NCBI RefSeq assembly: GCF_002234575.2
Contig: NZ_CP022464.2
Span: 3,720,001-3,784,000 of the forward strand
DNA: 64,000 nt
From: Enterocloster bolteae
GTDB lineage: Bacteria; Bacillota; Clostridia; Lachnospirales; Lachnospiraceae
Direction: 5' to 3'
This document shows positions 8,171-16,605 of this stretch, piece by piece (the stretch's first letter is position 1; every line of letters begins with the position of its first letter). The notes under the pieces are model-generated. The model did no database searches. It saw only the letters and a list, made by a program, of their open reading frames with translations, and was not told where the DNA came from. A program made the position numbers and the translations under genes.

Positions 8171-9193
8171 ATGATTATCATTATGAAACCCAATGCTTCT
8201 GATGAAGCGGTCAAAAAGGTAACAAACCTCATTGAATCCAAGGGACTCACAGCCCATCTGTCCAAGGGCTCCCAGGTTACCATCGTAGGCGTGGTCGGCG
8301 ACAAGACCAAGCTTTTGGACACCAACATTGAAATCAGCGAAGGCGTTGACAAGGTAGTGGCTGTCACGGAATCCTATAAACTGGTCAATAAAAAATTCCA
8401 TCCTGAGGACTCGGTGATTCCGGTTGGCAACACCCACATCGGTCCGGGCACCATGACCGTGATGGCCGGTCCCTGCGCCATTGAATCCCAGGACCAGCTT
8501 ATGGAGACCGCATATGCGGTAAAAAAGGCAGGAGCCACCTTCCTGCGCGGCGGCGCCTACAAGCCCCGCACATCCCCCTACTCCTTCCAGGGACTTGAGG
8601 AGGAGGGCCTTAAATACATGAAGGAAGCCAGGGAAGCCACGGGCCTCAATGTAATCTGCGAAGTCACCAGCGCCCATGCCATTGAGTCGGCTGTGAAATA
8701 TGTAGATATGCTGCAGATTGGCGCCAGAAACATGCAGAACTTTGAACTGTTAAAGGAGGCTGGCAAATCCGGTACTCCCGTATTGTTAAAACGCGGATTG
8801 TGTGCTACCATTGACGAATGGCTCAATGCCGCCGAGTATATCATTTCCGAGGGCAATCCTAATATTGTGCTGTGTGAGCGCGGCATCCGCACATACGAAA
8901 CTTCCACCAGAAACACCCTGGATATCAGCGCTGTTCCGGTCATCCGCCAGAAGAGCCACCTTCCCATCATAGTGGATCCCAGCCATGCCACAGGTGTCAG
9001 AGCCTATGTGGAGCCCCTGGCAAAGGCAGCCATTGCAGTGGGCGCGGACGGCCTTATGATTGAAGTCCACCCCTGTCCTGCAAGGGCACTGTCTGACGGC
9101 CCCCAGTCCCTGACATTTGATGCCTTTGAACAACTGATGAAGGATCTGGCTCCCTATGCAGAGCTGTCCGGACGCACCTTTAAGGCACAGTAA
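8171..9193 (+). CDS. aroF: 3-deoxy-7-phosphoheptulonate (DAHP) synthase, type I-beta
   Basis: 340 residues. An N-terminal ferredoxin-like/ACT-type regulatory domain (1-70, starting MIIIMKPNAS) precedes the KDPS/DAHPS TIM barrel. Diagnostic segments are AGPCAIES, LRGGAYKPRTSPYSFQG, LQIGARNMQNF, LLKRG, and DPSHATGVR followed by the metal-binding EVHP. It condenses phosphoenolpyruvate with erythrose 4-phosphate, the first step of the shikimate pathway; type I-beta enzymes with this N-terminal domain are usually feedback-regulated by aromatic amino acids or intermediates. AAGGAG precedes the ATG. First gene of an aromatic cluster with tyrA and aroA. Confidence 0.95.
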   Translation: MIIIMKPNASDEAVKKVTNLIESKGLTAHLSKGSQVTIVGVVGDKTKLLDTNIEISEGVDKVVAVTESYKLVNKKFHPEDSVIPVGNTHIGPGTMTVMAGPCAIESQDQLMETAYAVKKAGATFLRGGAYKPRTSPYSFQGLEEEGLKYMKEAREATGLNVICEVTSAHAIESAVKYVDMLQIGARNMQNFELLKEAGKSGTPVLLKRGLCATIDEWLNAAEYIISEGNPNIVLCERGIRTYETSTRNTLDISAVPVIRQKSHLPIIVDPSHATGVRAYVEPLAKAAIAVGADGLMIEVHPCPARALSDGPQSLTFDAFEQLMKDLAPYAELSGRTFKAQ

Positions 9194-9205
9194 CAGAACT
9201 TTACG

Positions 9206-9232
9206 GCACTCTCACTTCAGGGAGTGCTTTTA
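9206..9232 (+). terminator. Possible weak terminator between aroF and tyrA
   Basis: 8-bp stem GCACTCTC / GGGAGTGC (one G-U) with a 6-base loop and TTTT. It sits inside the aromatic cluster, so it may lower tyrA-aroA expression relative to aroF. Confidence 0.5.
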
Positions 9233-9330
9233 CATATGCCCGGTGCGCGGCCTCTGCCCTTACGGCATCCCTTTTCATACATTTAATCCGGCGCATCCGG
9301 TTCCCGCATTTACAGGAGGAGATACCAATT

Positions 9331-10464
9331 ATGGAAAAAACGACCATGACCGATTCCACCATCGCATTCATCGGACTGGGGCTTATAGGCGGCTCCATTG
9401 CCCGCGCCATCCGAAAAACACGGCCGGATATTCGTATCATGGCCTATATGCGTTCCCGCTCCCGCCTGGAGCAAGCCCGGAAAGAGGGAATCGTGGATGT
9501 GATTTTGGATGGAATTGATGAGAACCTGCGCGAATGTGACCTGATATTCCTCTGCACACCGGTGGAGTACAACGCAGGTTATCTTTCCGCCATACGGCCC
9601 TACCTGAAACAGGGAGCACTGATTACAGACGTGGGCAGCACAAAATGCGGCATCCATGAGGAAATCAGGCGCCAGGGCCTGGAATACTGCTTTGTGGGCG
9701 GCCATCCCATGGCCGGCTCGGAAAAGACCGGCTATGAGAATTCCACAGACCATCTTCTGGAAAACGCCTACTACATCGTCACGCCTCCCGAGGGAAAGAA
9801 CAGCTCCCGCCCGCAGGCTTTGAGCCTCAATGCAGAACGCATTGTGGCGGTTGCAAAGACCATTGGAGCCATTCCCCTTGTTCTGGATTACAGGGAACAC
9901 GACAAGGTGGTGGCTGCCATCAGCCATCTCCCCCATCTTGTGGCTTCCAGCCTTGTGAATCTGATTAAGGATCACGACACAGCAGACGGCACCATGAAGC
10001 AGGTGGCCGCGGGCGGTTTTAAGGATATCACCCGGATTGCCTCTTCCTCCCCCGAGATGTGGGAACAGATATGCATGACCAATGTAGCCCCCATATCGGA
10101 CATCCTGGAAGCATACATCGCATCTTTAAACAAAGTGCTGGAGGAAATCAAAGAACATAAGGGACAGGATATCTACAGGCTGTTTGAGACCTCCCGTGAT
10201 TACCGCAATTCCATTACAGACAAGGCCAAAGGCTCCGTGGAGCCATCCTATGAATTCACTGTGGATGTAAGCGATGAGGTGGGCGCTATTTCCACCATAT
10301 CCGTTATCCTGGCTGCCAAGGGCATCAGCATTAAGAATATCGGCATCAACAACAACCGCGAACGGGGTGAGGGAGCGCTTAAGATTGCCTTCTATGACGA
10401 GGCTTCCATGGAGGCTGCATGGCAGAGGCTGGACAAATACAAATACGAGATGTTCCGCATGTAA
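9331..10464 (+). CDS. tyrA: Prephenate dehydrogenase with C-terminal ACT domain
   Basis: 377 residues. An N-terminal NAD(P)-binding Rossmann motif (GLGLIGGSIARAI, about 12-24) is followed by the prephenate dehydrogenase core with VGGHPMAGSEKTGYENS and the helical dimerisation part with HLPHLVASSL. Residues from about 300 form an ACT domain (FTVDVSDEVGAISTISVILA), implying tyrosine feedback. It oxidatively decarboxylates prephenate to 4-hydroxyphenylpyruvate. An AGGAGG site lies upstream of the ATG; a second in-frame ATG five codons later is less well spaced. It is followed 27 bases later by aroA. Confidence 0.95.
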   Translation: MEKTTMTDSTIAFIGLGLIGGSIARAIRKTRPDIRIMAYMRSRSRLEQARKEGIVDVILDGIDENLRECDLIFLCTPVEYNAGYLSAIRPYLKQGALITDVGSTKCGIHEEIRRQGLEYCFVGGHPMAGSEKTGYENSTDHLLENAYYIVTPPEGKNSSRPQALSLNAERIVAVAKTIGAIPLVLDYREHDKVVAAISHLPHLVASSLVNLIKDHDTADGTMKQVAAGGFKDITRIASSSPEMWEQICMTNVAPISDILEAYIASLNKVLEEIKEHKGQDIYRLFETSRDYRNSITDKAKGSVEPSYEFTVDVSDEVGAISTISVILAAKGISIKNIGINNNRERGEGALKIAFYDEASMEAAWQRLDKYKYEMFRM

Positions 10465-10491
10465 TCCAAGAGAAAGGTTAGGTAACAGATT

Positions 10492-11772
10492 ATGGAATTT
10501 AAAAGAGCATCCCATTTCAAGGGCGAAATCAGGGTTCCCGGAGATAAATCCATCTCCCACCGGGCCGTCATGTTCGGCTCCGTCGCACAGGGGCTTACAG
10601 AGATACACAATTTTCTCCAGGGAGCGGACTGCCTGTCTACCATTGCATGTTTTGAGAAAATGGGAATTGATATAGAAAACAAGGGCGGGAAGGTGCTGGT
10701 CCATGGCCGTGGCCTGCACGGACTGAACGCGCCACGGGAAGTCCTGGACTGCGGAAACAGCGGCACCACCACGCGCCTCATATCCGGAATCCTCTGCGGC
10801 CAGAACTTTGACGTCACGCTCACAGGAGACGAATCCATCTGTAAGCGGCCCATGAAGCGTATTATGGAGCCCCTTGCCATGATGGGAGCCCGCATCACCA
10901 GCATAAAAGACAATGGCTGTGCTCCCCTGCTCATCAAGGGAGGTCCTGTCCACGGCATCCACTATGACTCCAGGGTAGCTTCCGCCCAGGTGAAATCCGC
11001 CATTATGCTGGCTGGTTTATATGCAGACAGCCCCACCAGCGTGACCGAACCATATGTGTCCAGGAATCACTCTGAGCTGATGCTGCGGCTTTTTGGCGCC
11101 CAGGTGTCCACCGAGGGAACCACGGCAGTCATAAAGCCTGCCAACGAACTCCATGGCAATCAGGTCATGGTGCCGGGAGATATCTCTTCTGCCGCCTATT
11201 TCATTGCCGGAGGCCTTATGGTGCCCGGCTCACAAGTTCTGATACGCAATGTGGGAATCAATCCTACCAGGGACGGTATCCTGCGTGTATGCCGTGATAT
11301 GGGAGCGCATATTGAGCTTCTGAATGTAAGCGGCGGAACAGGCGAACCAACCGCCGATATCCTTGTACGCCACGGCAGCCTTCATGGAACCGTCATAGGC
11401 GGCTCCGTCATACCTACCCTGATTGACGAGCTTCCTGTCATCGCAGCCATGGCCTGCTTTGCAGAGGGTGAGACCGTCATTCGGGATGCCGGAGAGTTAA
11501 AGGTAAAGGAGTCCAACCGGATTGCAGTCATGGTCCAGGGACTGGCTGCCATGGGCGCTGACGTGACAGAGACAGAGGATGGAATGATTATCCGGGGAGG
11601 CGCTCCTCTCCACGGAGCTGTCATCGACAGCCGCAAAGACCACCGTATTGCCATGACATTTGCCGTCACTGCCCTGTGTGCGGACGGCATTACAGAGATA
11701 AGAGACGCTGACTGTGTCAATATATCCTATCCCGGCTTTTACAGCGATTTAAAGAAACTGGCACAGGGATAA
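10492..11772 (+). CDS. aroA: 3-phosphoshikimate 1-carboxyvinyltransferase (EPSP synthase)
   Basis: 426 residues, the normal family length. PGDKSISHRAVM near residue 17 holds the shikimate-3-phosphate and PEP-binding Lys and Ser; NSGTTTRL, GDESICKRPMKR and the C-terminal ELKVKESNR and KDHRIAMTFA segments are all present. It transfers the enolpyruvyl group to shikimate 3-phosphate. Last gene of the aroF-tyrA-aroA cluster, followed by a strong terminator; other shikimate genes are not in the window. Confidence 0.96.
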   Translation: MEFKRASHFKGEIRVPGDKSISHRAVMFGSVAQGLTEIHNFLQGADCLSTIACFEKMGIDIENKGGKVLVHGRGLHGLNAPREVLDCGNSGTTTRLISGILCGQNFDVTLTGDESICKRPMKRIMEPLAMMGARITSIKDNGCAPLLIKGGPVHGIHYDSRVASAQVKSAIMLAGLYADSPTSVTEPYVSRNHSELMLRLFGAQVSTEGTTAVIKPANELHGNQVMVPGDISSAAYFIAGGLMVPGSQVLIRNVGINPTRDGILRVCRDMGAHIELLNVSGGTGEPTADILVRHGSLHGTVIGGSVIPTLIDELPVIAAMACFAEGETVIRDAGELKVKESNRIAVMVQGLAAMGADVTETEDGMIIRGGAPLHGAVIDSRKDHRIAMTFAVTALCADGITEIRDADCVNISYPGFYSDLKKLAQG

Positions 11773-11776
11773 GCAA

Positions 11777-11828
11777 AAACCGCATCCACTCCGGCTTTAT
11801 TCCGGATATGGATGCGGTTCTGTTTTTG
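11777..11828 (+). terminator. Terminator of the aroF-tyrA-aroA cluster
   Basis: Stem ACCGCATCCA / TGGATGCGGT followed by TCTGTTTTTG, directly after the aroA stop. The reverse orientation also has an A/T-rich flank, so it may serve both strands. Confidence 0.85.
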
Positions 11829-11883
11829 TGATATTCTCTCTTTTTATGGTGTTTCTTTTGCCGCTGCCGAATCCCAATACGTC

Positions 11884-12660
11884 CTACCCCAGCGCCACAT
11901 CCAGTATCATCATGACCACAAAACCAACGGCAAATCCAATGGTTGCCACATTGGAATGCTCTCCTTCAGCTGATTCCGGAATCAGTTCCTCCACTACCAC
12001 GTATATCATGGCGCCTGCTGCAAAGGACAGGAAGTATGGAAGAACCGGACCTAAAAACTCGGCCAGCACCAGCATAAGCAGGGCGCCTATGGGCTCCACT
12101 ACGCCCGAAAGCGTACCATAAATGAATGCTTTTCCTTTCCCGGCTGCCTCCTTAAGCGGCAGGGATATGATGGCTCCCTCCGGGAAATTCTGTATGGCAA
12201 TACCCACAGACAAAGCCAGAGCGCCTGCCATGGTGATTGTCCCGTTCTGGGACAAAAGTCCCGCAAACGCAACGCCCACTGCCATTCCCTCCGGTATATT
12301 GTGGAGGGTCACTGCCAGCACCAGCATGGTACTCTTCTTCCAGTCGCTCTTTGGACCTTCCGGCTGCTCTGTATCAATATGCAGATGAGGTATAATCTCA
12401 TCCAACAGGAGCAGGAAACCAATTCCCAAAAGAAAGCCCACGGAAGCAGGAATGAAAGCCAGCTTGCCCATATGTCCGCTCATGTCCATGGACGGAATCA
12501 AAAGGGACCAGACAGAAGCCGCCACCATTACCCCTGACGCAAATCCCAGAAATGCCTTCTGGACACTGGGTTTTAATGCGTTTTTCAGAAAGAACACGCA
12601 GGCTGCTCCTGCCGTGGTCCCGATAAAGGGAATCATGATCCCCGCAAATATACTGCTCAT
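11884..12660 (-). CDS. ZIP-family divalent metal transporter (ZupT-like)
   Basis: 258 residues with about eight hydrophobic helices. It has the ZIP signature in helix IV, HNIPEGMAVGVAFAG, and in helix V NFPEGAIISLPL, which form the metal site, plus a histidine-containing loop (PHLHIDTEQPEG) between helices III and IV. It imports zinc or related divalent cations; direction and specificity cannot be read from sequence. It follows the cytidylate-kinase-like gene by 42 bases on the same strand, with GAGGTGG as ribosome site, so the two may be co-transcribed. Confidence 0.88.
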   Translation of the reverse strand: MSSIFAGIMIPFIGTTAGAACVFFLKNALKPSVQKAFLGFASGVMVAASVWSLLIPSMDMSGHMGKLAFIPASVGFLLGIGFLLLLDEIIPHLHIDTEQPEGPKSDWKKSTMLVLAVTLHNIPEGMAVGVAFAGLLSQNGTITMAGALALSVGIAIQNFPEGAIISLPLKEAAGKGKAFIYGTLSGVVEPIGALLMLVLAEFLGPVLPYFLSFAAGAMIYVVVEELIPESAEGEHSNVATIGFAVGFVVMMILDVALG

Positions 12661-12702
12661 CTCAATCCACCTCTGTCATTTCCTGAGCCCCGGTCCTCCC
12701 TT

Positions 12703-13338
12703 CTACAGGAATCCTTTGAGCTTCAGATAGTCTTTTATCAGTTGAATCATCTGGTCGTAATCAATCCGGCTGGCATTGATGGGAAGGTCATAATTTTCCA
12801 TATCCATCCACTCCCTGCCGGTAAAATAGCGGTGATACTCCGTTCTCTCTTTGTCAATCCGTCTCATTCTGCGGAGCGCTTCCGCCTCATCCACCTTATC
12901 CACATCCATAACCCTGCGGATTCTGGTGACCGTATCTGCATACACAAAGATGCGCACCAGATTATCCATCTGGTCCTGGAGCACATAATTGCCGCAGCGG
13001 CCTACGATAATACATGTCTCAGAGGCTGCCAGCCTGCGGATGACCGATGACTGGAACCGGAACAGGTTCTCCGGCGAGGTAATGTTGGGGCCGTCCTTAT
13101 CCGGTTCCGTCAGCTCCGGCTTCATGCTGGTCACAATACGGTATAGCATGTTATTTCCAGCCCTTTCATCAGCCAGCCTGAAGTACTGTTCCCCTATGGC
13201 GCTGGTCTCAGATGTCATCTTAAGTATCTCTTCATCATAAAAATGAATGCCAAGCTCCTCAGCCAGGCGTTTGCCTGTCAGGCGGCCGCCGCTTCCGTAC
13301 TGGCGTTCAATGGTAATTACAAAATGTTTGTCATTCAT
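12703..13338 (-). CDS. Cytidylate kinase-like family protein
   Basis: 211 residues. The N-terminus ITIERQYGSGGRLTGKRLAE is a P-loop of the cytidylate-kinase-like family found widely in Firmicutes; further matches are FYDEEIL, IIVGRCGNYVL and RRMRRIDKERTEYHRYFTG, the lid region. These proteins resemble CMP kinase but lack the canonical substrate set, and their true phosphate acceptor is not established. AAGGGGG is well spaced before the ATG. It precedes the ZIP transporter on the same strand. Confidence 0.85.
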   Translation of the reverse strand: MNDKHFVITIERQYGSGGRLTGKRLAEELGIHFYDEEILKMTSETSAIGEQYFRLADERAGNNMLYRIVTSMKPELTEPDKDGPNITSPENLFRFQSSVIRRLAASETCIIVGRCGNYVLQDQMDNLVRIFVYADTVTRIRRVMDVDKVDEAEALRRMRRIDKERTEYHRYFTGREWMDMENYDLPINASRIDYDQMIQLIKDYLKLKGFL

Positions 13339-13363
13339 ATTGAGTATCCCCCTTATTCCTAAT

Positions 13364-13392
13364 CCACAGCCCTGCCCGTGACAGGGCCGTGG
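13364..13392 (-). other. Intergenic stem-loop between the nicotinamidase-like and cytidylate-kinase-like genes
   Basis: On the minus strand CCACGGCCCTG pairs with CAGGGCTGTGG (one G-U) around a short loop. There is no T run after it, so it may be an RNA-stability or partial-attenuation element rather than a terminator. Confidence 0.4.
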
Positions 13393-13404
13393 TCTCTTTC
13401 ATGT

Positions 13405-13917
13405 CTATACAATGTCTATATGGCACATTCCCATAGCGCTGAGGGCATTGTGATGGCTCTGGGGAGTCACGCCCGCGCAGCAGGACCCGTCCACCTGTAT
13501 GGATGTGTCAGGAACTGCTGCCTTAATCAGCATGGCGTTGGATATGACACAGATATCCGTGCACAGGCCGGCCAGCTCCACAAAGTCATACTGTCCCCTG
13601 GCTGCGTAGTCAGCCAGCTCCCTGCTTCCAAAGGTATGCTTCTCAAAACGGGTTCCCGGAACTCCCCTGAGCTCCGGTACCAGTTCCCACCCCGGCGTTC
13701 CCTTGACACAGTGGACCACCGGAAGTTTCTTCCCTTCCATCGTATCCATATAATCAGCAAAATGGGTGTCCAGGGTAAACACCACCTCATCCCCGGCATC
13801 CTGGTACGCCTTAACCTTATCCAGCACATTAGGGACAATGGCCCGGGCCTCAGGGCTGCCCAAAGCTCCATCCACAAAATCCTTCTGCATATCCACCACT
13901 ACAAGTAACCGGCTCAT
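13405..13917 (-). CDS. Nicotinamidase/isochorismatase-family cysteine hydrolase
   Basis: 170 residues. It shows the catalytic Asp in VVVDMQKDFVDG (D9), a D-x-H metal-binding pair in TLDTHF, the Lys in HCVKGTPGWEL, and the nucleophile in AGLCTDICV followed by a cis-peptide-type V-I-S-N. These match nicotinamidases of the PncA group, which deamidate nicotinamide to nicotinate in NAD salvage; other isochorismatase-like amidases cannot be fully excluded. AAGGAGG precedes the ATG. Transcribed divergently from the tryptophan T-box unit. Confidence 0.82.
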   Translation of the reverse strand: MSRLLVVVDMQKDFVDGALGSPEARAIVPNVLDKVKAYQDAGDEVVFTLDTHFADYMDTMEGKKLPVVHCVKGTPGWELVPELRGVPGTRFEKHTFGSRELADYAARGQYDFVELAGLCTDICVISNAMLIKAAVPDTSIQVDGSCCAGVTPQSHHNALSAMGMCHIDIV

Positions 13918-14084
13918 GGAACTTTCCTCCTTGTTGTGAACATTTTTTATTTGTGAACACGTTTATTCCGGTTCCAAAGTGTTCCTTTCCATACCTACAG
14001 TCTACCACATTTCATCAATCAATAAAAGTTCTTTTATACTTTTGTGTGACATTGCGTGACTTTATATGAATTTTTAAAACACTC

Positions 14085-14113
14085 TTGACAAATCCACTTT
14101 ATTGTATTAAGAT
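14085..14113 (+). promoter_or_regulatory. Promoter of the tryptophan T-box/trpXYZ unit
   Basis: -35 TTGACA at 14085-14090, 17-base spacer, -10 TAAGAT at 14108-14113; transcription should start near 14120. Confidence 0.75.
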
Positions 14114-14119
14114 ACGGAT

Positions 14120-14397
14120 TAATAAATTAAACCGTAGAGAAAGAGGAGTAAGCTATCAAAGCTTTAACACAGAGAGCCGCAGGCGGTGGGATTGCGGTAT
14201 GGGGCTGGCAGCTGAATGGACTTTTGAGGGCGGTCTTGAAGGATTGTTTTATCTGTAGGGACCGACGGATTCCGCAACCGTTATACATGTGGCGCATATG
14301 TTGGTATGTGTAAAGTGGACTTTTTAGTCAATTTGAGTGGCACCGCGGATTTCATTCGTCTCAATCGTAGCATAAGCTATGGTTGGGACTTTTTTTA
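14120..14397 (+). promoter_or_regulatory. T-box riboswitch leader, tryptophan-specific
   Basis: The leader has the AGAGAG box (14171-14176) and a specifier-loop sequence GAA-TGG-AC with TGG (Trp) at 14217-14219. The T-box proper is GAGTGGCACCGCGG near 14335-14348, whose UGGC bulge would pair with a GCCA tRNA end. tRNA-Trp in bacteria carries discriminator G, so specifier and bulge agree. It ends in a terminator stem (14358-14389) and T run. Uncharged tRNA-Trp should stabilise the antiterminator and switch on the downstream ABC transporter. Confidence 0.93.
14358..14397 (+). terminator. T-box regulated terminator
   Basis: 14-bp stem (GTCTCAATCGTAGC with GCTATGGTTGGGAC, G-U pairs allowed), 4-base loop ATAA, then seven T. 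Its left arm follows the T-box sequence, allowing mutually exclusive folding with the antiterminator. Confidence 0.92.
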
Positions 14398-14496
14398 TTC
14401 CGGCTTTGTCCAAAGGGCAGCCCTGTCATGAAGTCCCTTATCCAACGGCATTTTTTATCATCCAAATATAGTTCAAAAACAGGAGGAAACAAAATT

Positions 14497-15642
14497 ATGA
14501 AAAAAACAATCGCAATGCTTTTAACTGCAGCTTTAAGCGCATCCCTCTTATCAGGCTGCGTATCCACTTCCCAGGGCACTTCAGCGGCCCAGTCCGCTGA
14601 AACCTCCGCCGAAAACGGGTCTGAAAACGGGTCTGTCCAGAACGCTGAGAGCTCAGCCTCCGGCGTGTCGGCCGCTGATACATCATCCGCTGACAAGACC
14701 GGTGAGTCCAAGGCAGAATCATCCAGCGATTCCTACACCATCGGCGTGGGACAGTTTGCGGAACACGGCTCCCTGGACAACTGCCGCGAAGGCTTCATGG
14801 CCGGCCTGGCAGAGGAAGGCATCGAGGAAGGCGTGAACCTGACCGTGCTCTATGATAATTCCCAGGCCGACGGCGGCACGGCCAGCCAGATTGCAACCAA
14901 TTTCGCAGGCAAGGGAGTGGACCTGATGTGCGGCATCGCAACTCCCATGGCACAGGCAGAGTACGGTGTGGCTAAGAAGTCAGACATTCCTGTCATTTTC
15001 ACTGCTGTAACCGACCCCGTAGCCGCAGAGCTGGCCAATGCGGACGGCACTCCGGTAGGCGAGATTACAGGCACCAGCGATAAACTCCCTGTGGAAGCCC
15101 AGCTTAAGATGATCCGCCAGATTCTTCCGGAAGCAAAAAACATCGGCATCATGTACACCACCAGCGAGGTGAATTCTGAATCCGCCATTGCAGAGTACAA
15201 GGAGCTGGCTCCCCAGTATGGTTTTGAAATCGTGGACACAGGCATCTCCTCTTCCGCTGATATTGCCCTGGCTGCCGACACCCTTATAAACAAGGTGGAC
15301 TGCATCACCAACCTGACCGACAACACGGTAGTTGCCTCCCTTCCCGTTATCCTGGATAAGGCTGCCGCCAAGAATATCCCTGTATTCGGCAGCGAAATTG
15401 AGCAGGTGAAAATTGGATGCCTGGCTGCCATGGGACTGGACTACATCGAACTGGGCAAGCAGACAGGAAAGATGGCTGCACAGGTACTGCGCGGCGAGAA
15501 AAAAGCCAGTGAAATGAATTTCGAAACCATCAAGGAAGCCGCCTTCTACGGCAACACACAGGTGGCCGGGAATCTGGGCATCACACTGCCGGAGGATTTG
15601 ACTGGAAATGCAGCTGAGCTGTTCACTGCGATTGCCCAGTAA
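14497..15642 (+). CDS. trpX: ABC transporter substrate-binding lipoprotein, probable tryptophan binding
   Basis: 381 residues starting at the ATG 9 bases after AGGAGGA; a longer frame upstream runs into the T-box terminator and is not coding. A lipoprotein signal peptide ends at LLSGC (C21). A Ser/Ala/Glu-rich linker (about 22-75) includes the perfect tandem E-N-G-S-E-N-G-S. The rest is the two-lobed binding domain of the COG2984 family (TIGVGQFAEHGSLDNCREGF at its start; VIFTAVTDPVAAEL; NIGIMYTTSEVNS). Substrate: the Trp T-box in front makes tryptophan the best candidate; the family itself is not substrate-specific. First gene of a three-gene operon. Confidence 0.88.
   Translation: MKKTIAMLLTAALSASLLSGCVSTSQGTSAAQSAETSAENGSENGSVQNAESSASGVSAADTSSADKTGESKAESSSDSYTIGVGQFAEHGSLDNCREGFMAGLAEEGIEEGVNLTVLYDNSQADGGTASQIATNFAGKGVDLMCGIATPMAQAEYGVAKKSDIPVIFTAVTDPVAAELANADGTPVGEITGTSDKLPVEAQLKMIRQILPEAKNIGIMYTTSEVNSESAIAEYKELAPQYGFEIVDTGISSSADIALAADTLINKVDCITNLTDNTVVASLPVILDKAAAKNIPVFGSEIEQVKIGCLAAMGLDYIELGKQTGKMAAQVLRGEKKASEMNFETIKEAAFYGNTQVAGNLGITLPEDLTGNAAELFTAIAQ
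14611..14634 (+). repeat. Perfect 12-bp tandem duplication inside trpX linker
   Basis: GAAAACGGGTCT occurs twice in tandem, in frame, duplicating Glu-Asn-Gly-Ser in the low-complexity region after the lipid anchor. Confidence 0.95.
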
Positions 15643-15672
15643 AGCTCTATCATTATTATCTGGAGGAACATC

Positions 15673-16605
15673 ATGACAACGATTATTTTAGGTATCTTTG
15701 AAGAAGGCCTGGTGTACGCCATCATGGCCCTGGGCGTATACATCACATACCGGATTCTGGATTTTCCGGATCTGTCTGTGGACGGAACCTTCCCTTTGGG
15801 AGCTGCTTTTACCGCTACCGGCATAGCCGGAGGTTTCATCCATCCGGCTGCGGCCCTTCCCCTCTCCTTTCTCTTGGGAGCCATGGCGGGCTGCGTCACC
15901 GGACTTATCCATGTCAAGTTAAAGGTACGGGACCTGCTGTCGGGAATCATTGTCATGACCGCCCTCTACTCCATCAACTTAAGGGTTGCAGGAAAGTCCA
16001 ACCTGCCTATCTTCAGCAAGGACACGATTTTCAGCAACCCATGGCTGGAACGCACCATTCCCCAGGCCTTAAGGCCCTATACAGTAACCATCATCCTTCT
16101 GGTTATCGTCCTTATCTGCAAGCTGCTCCTGGACGCTTACCTGAAAACCCGTTCCGGCTATCTTCTCAGGGCCGTGGGTGACAATGATGTGCTGGTGACC
16201 TCCCTGGCCAAGGATAAGGGCATGGTGAAAATCATCGGCCTGGCCATTGCCAACGGATTTGCAGCCCTGGCCGGCAGCGTGTACTGTCAGCAGAAGGGAT
16301 TCTTTGAGATTTCCACCGGCACAGGAACAATTGTCATCGGTCTGGCCAATGTCATCATAGGCACCCAGCTGTTCAAACGGTTCGGCTTCGTCAAGTCCAC
16401 CACGGCTGTTATCATCGGCTCCATCATCTACAAGGCCTGTGTATCCCTGGCCCTGCTTCTGGGGGACTTGACGCTTACCTTTGGAAACATTACTGTCTCC
16501 TTCCCGGTGACAGCCTCTGACTTAAAGCTGATTACATCCATTTTGTTCCTTATTATCCTGGTGGCAAGCTCCTCCAGGGGAAAGAAGGTGAAAAGCCATG
16601 CTTGA
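15673..16605 (+). CDS. trpY: ABC transporter permease, probable tryptophan uptake
   Basis: 310 residues with about eight to nine hydrophobic helices of the branched-chain/sugar-type (BPD_transp_2) permease family: GIFEEGLVYAIMALGVYITY at the N-terminus, GLIHVKLKVRDLLSGIIVM, and RSGYLLRAVGDNDVLVTSLA, the cytoplasmic coupling loop. It forms the membrane channel for the adjacent binding protein. TGGAGG precedes the ATG and the C-terminus overlaps the ATPase gene by 8 bases, showing translational coupling. Confidence 0.88.
   Translation: MTTIILGIFEEGLVYAIMALGVYITYRILDFPDLSVDGTFPLGAAFTATGIAGGFIHPAAALPLSFLLGAMAGCVTGLIHVKLKVRDLLSGIIVMTALYSINLRVAGKSNLPIFSKDTIFSNPWLERTIPQALRPYTVTIILLVIVLICKLLLDAYLKTRSGYLLRAVGDNDVLVTSLAKDKGMVKIIGLAIANGFAALAGSVYCQQKGFFEISTGTGTIVIGLANVIIGTQLFKRFGFVKSTTAVIIGSIIYKACVSLALLLGDLTLTFGNITVSFPVTASDLKLITSILFLIILVASSSRGKKVKSHA

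Noticed and set aside
14383..14496. N-terminal extension of the tryptophan-binding protein
   Set aside because: The extension overlaps the T-box terminator; the ATG at 14497 has the ribosome site and begins a proper lipoprotein signal.
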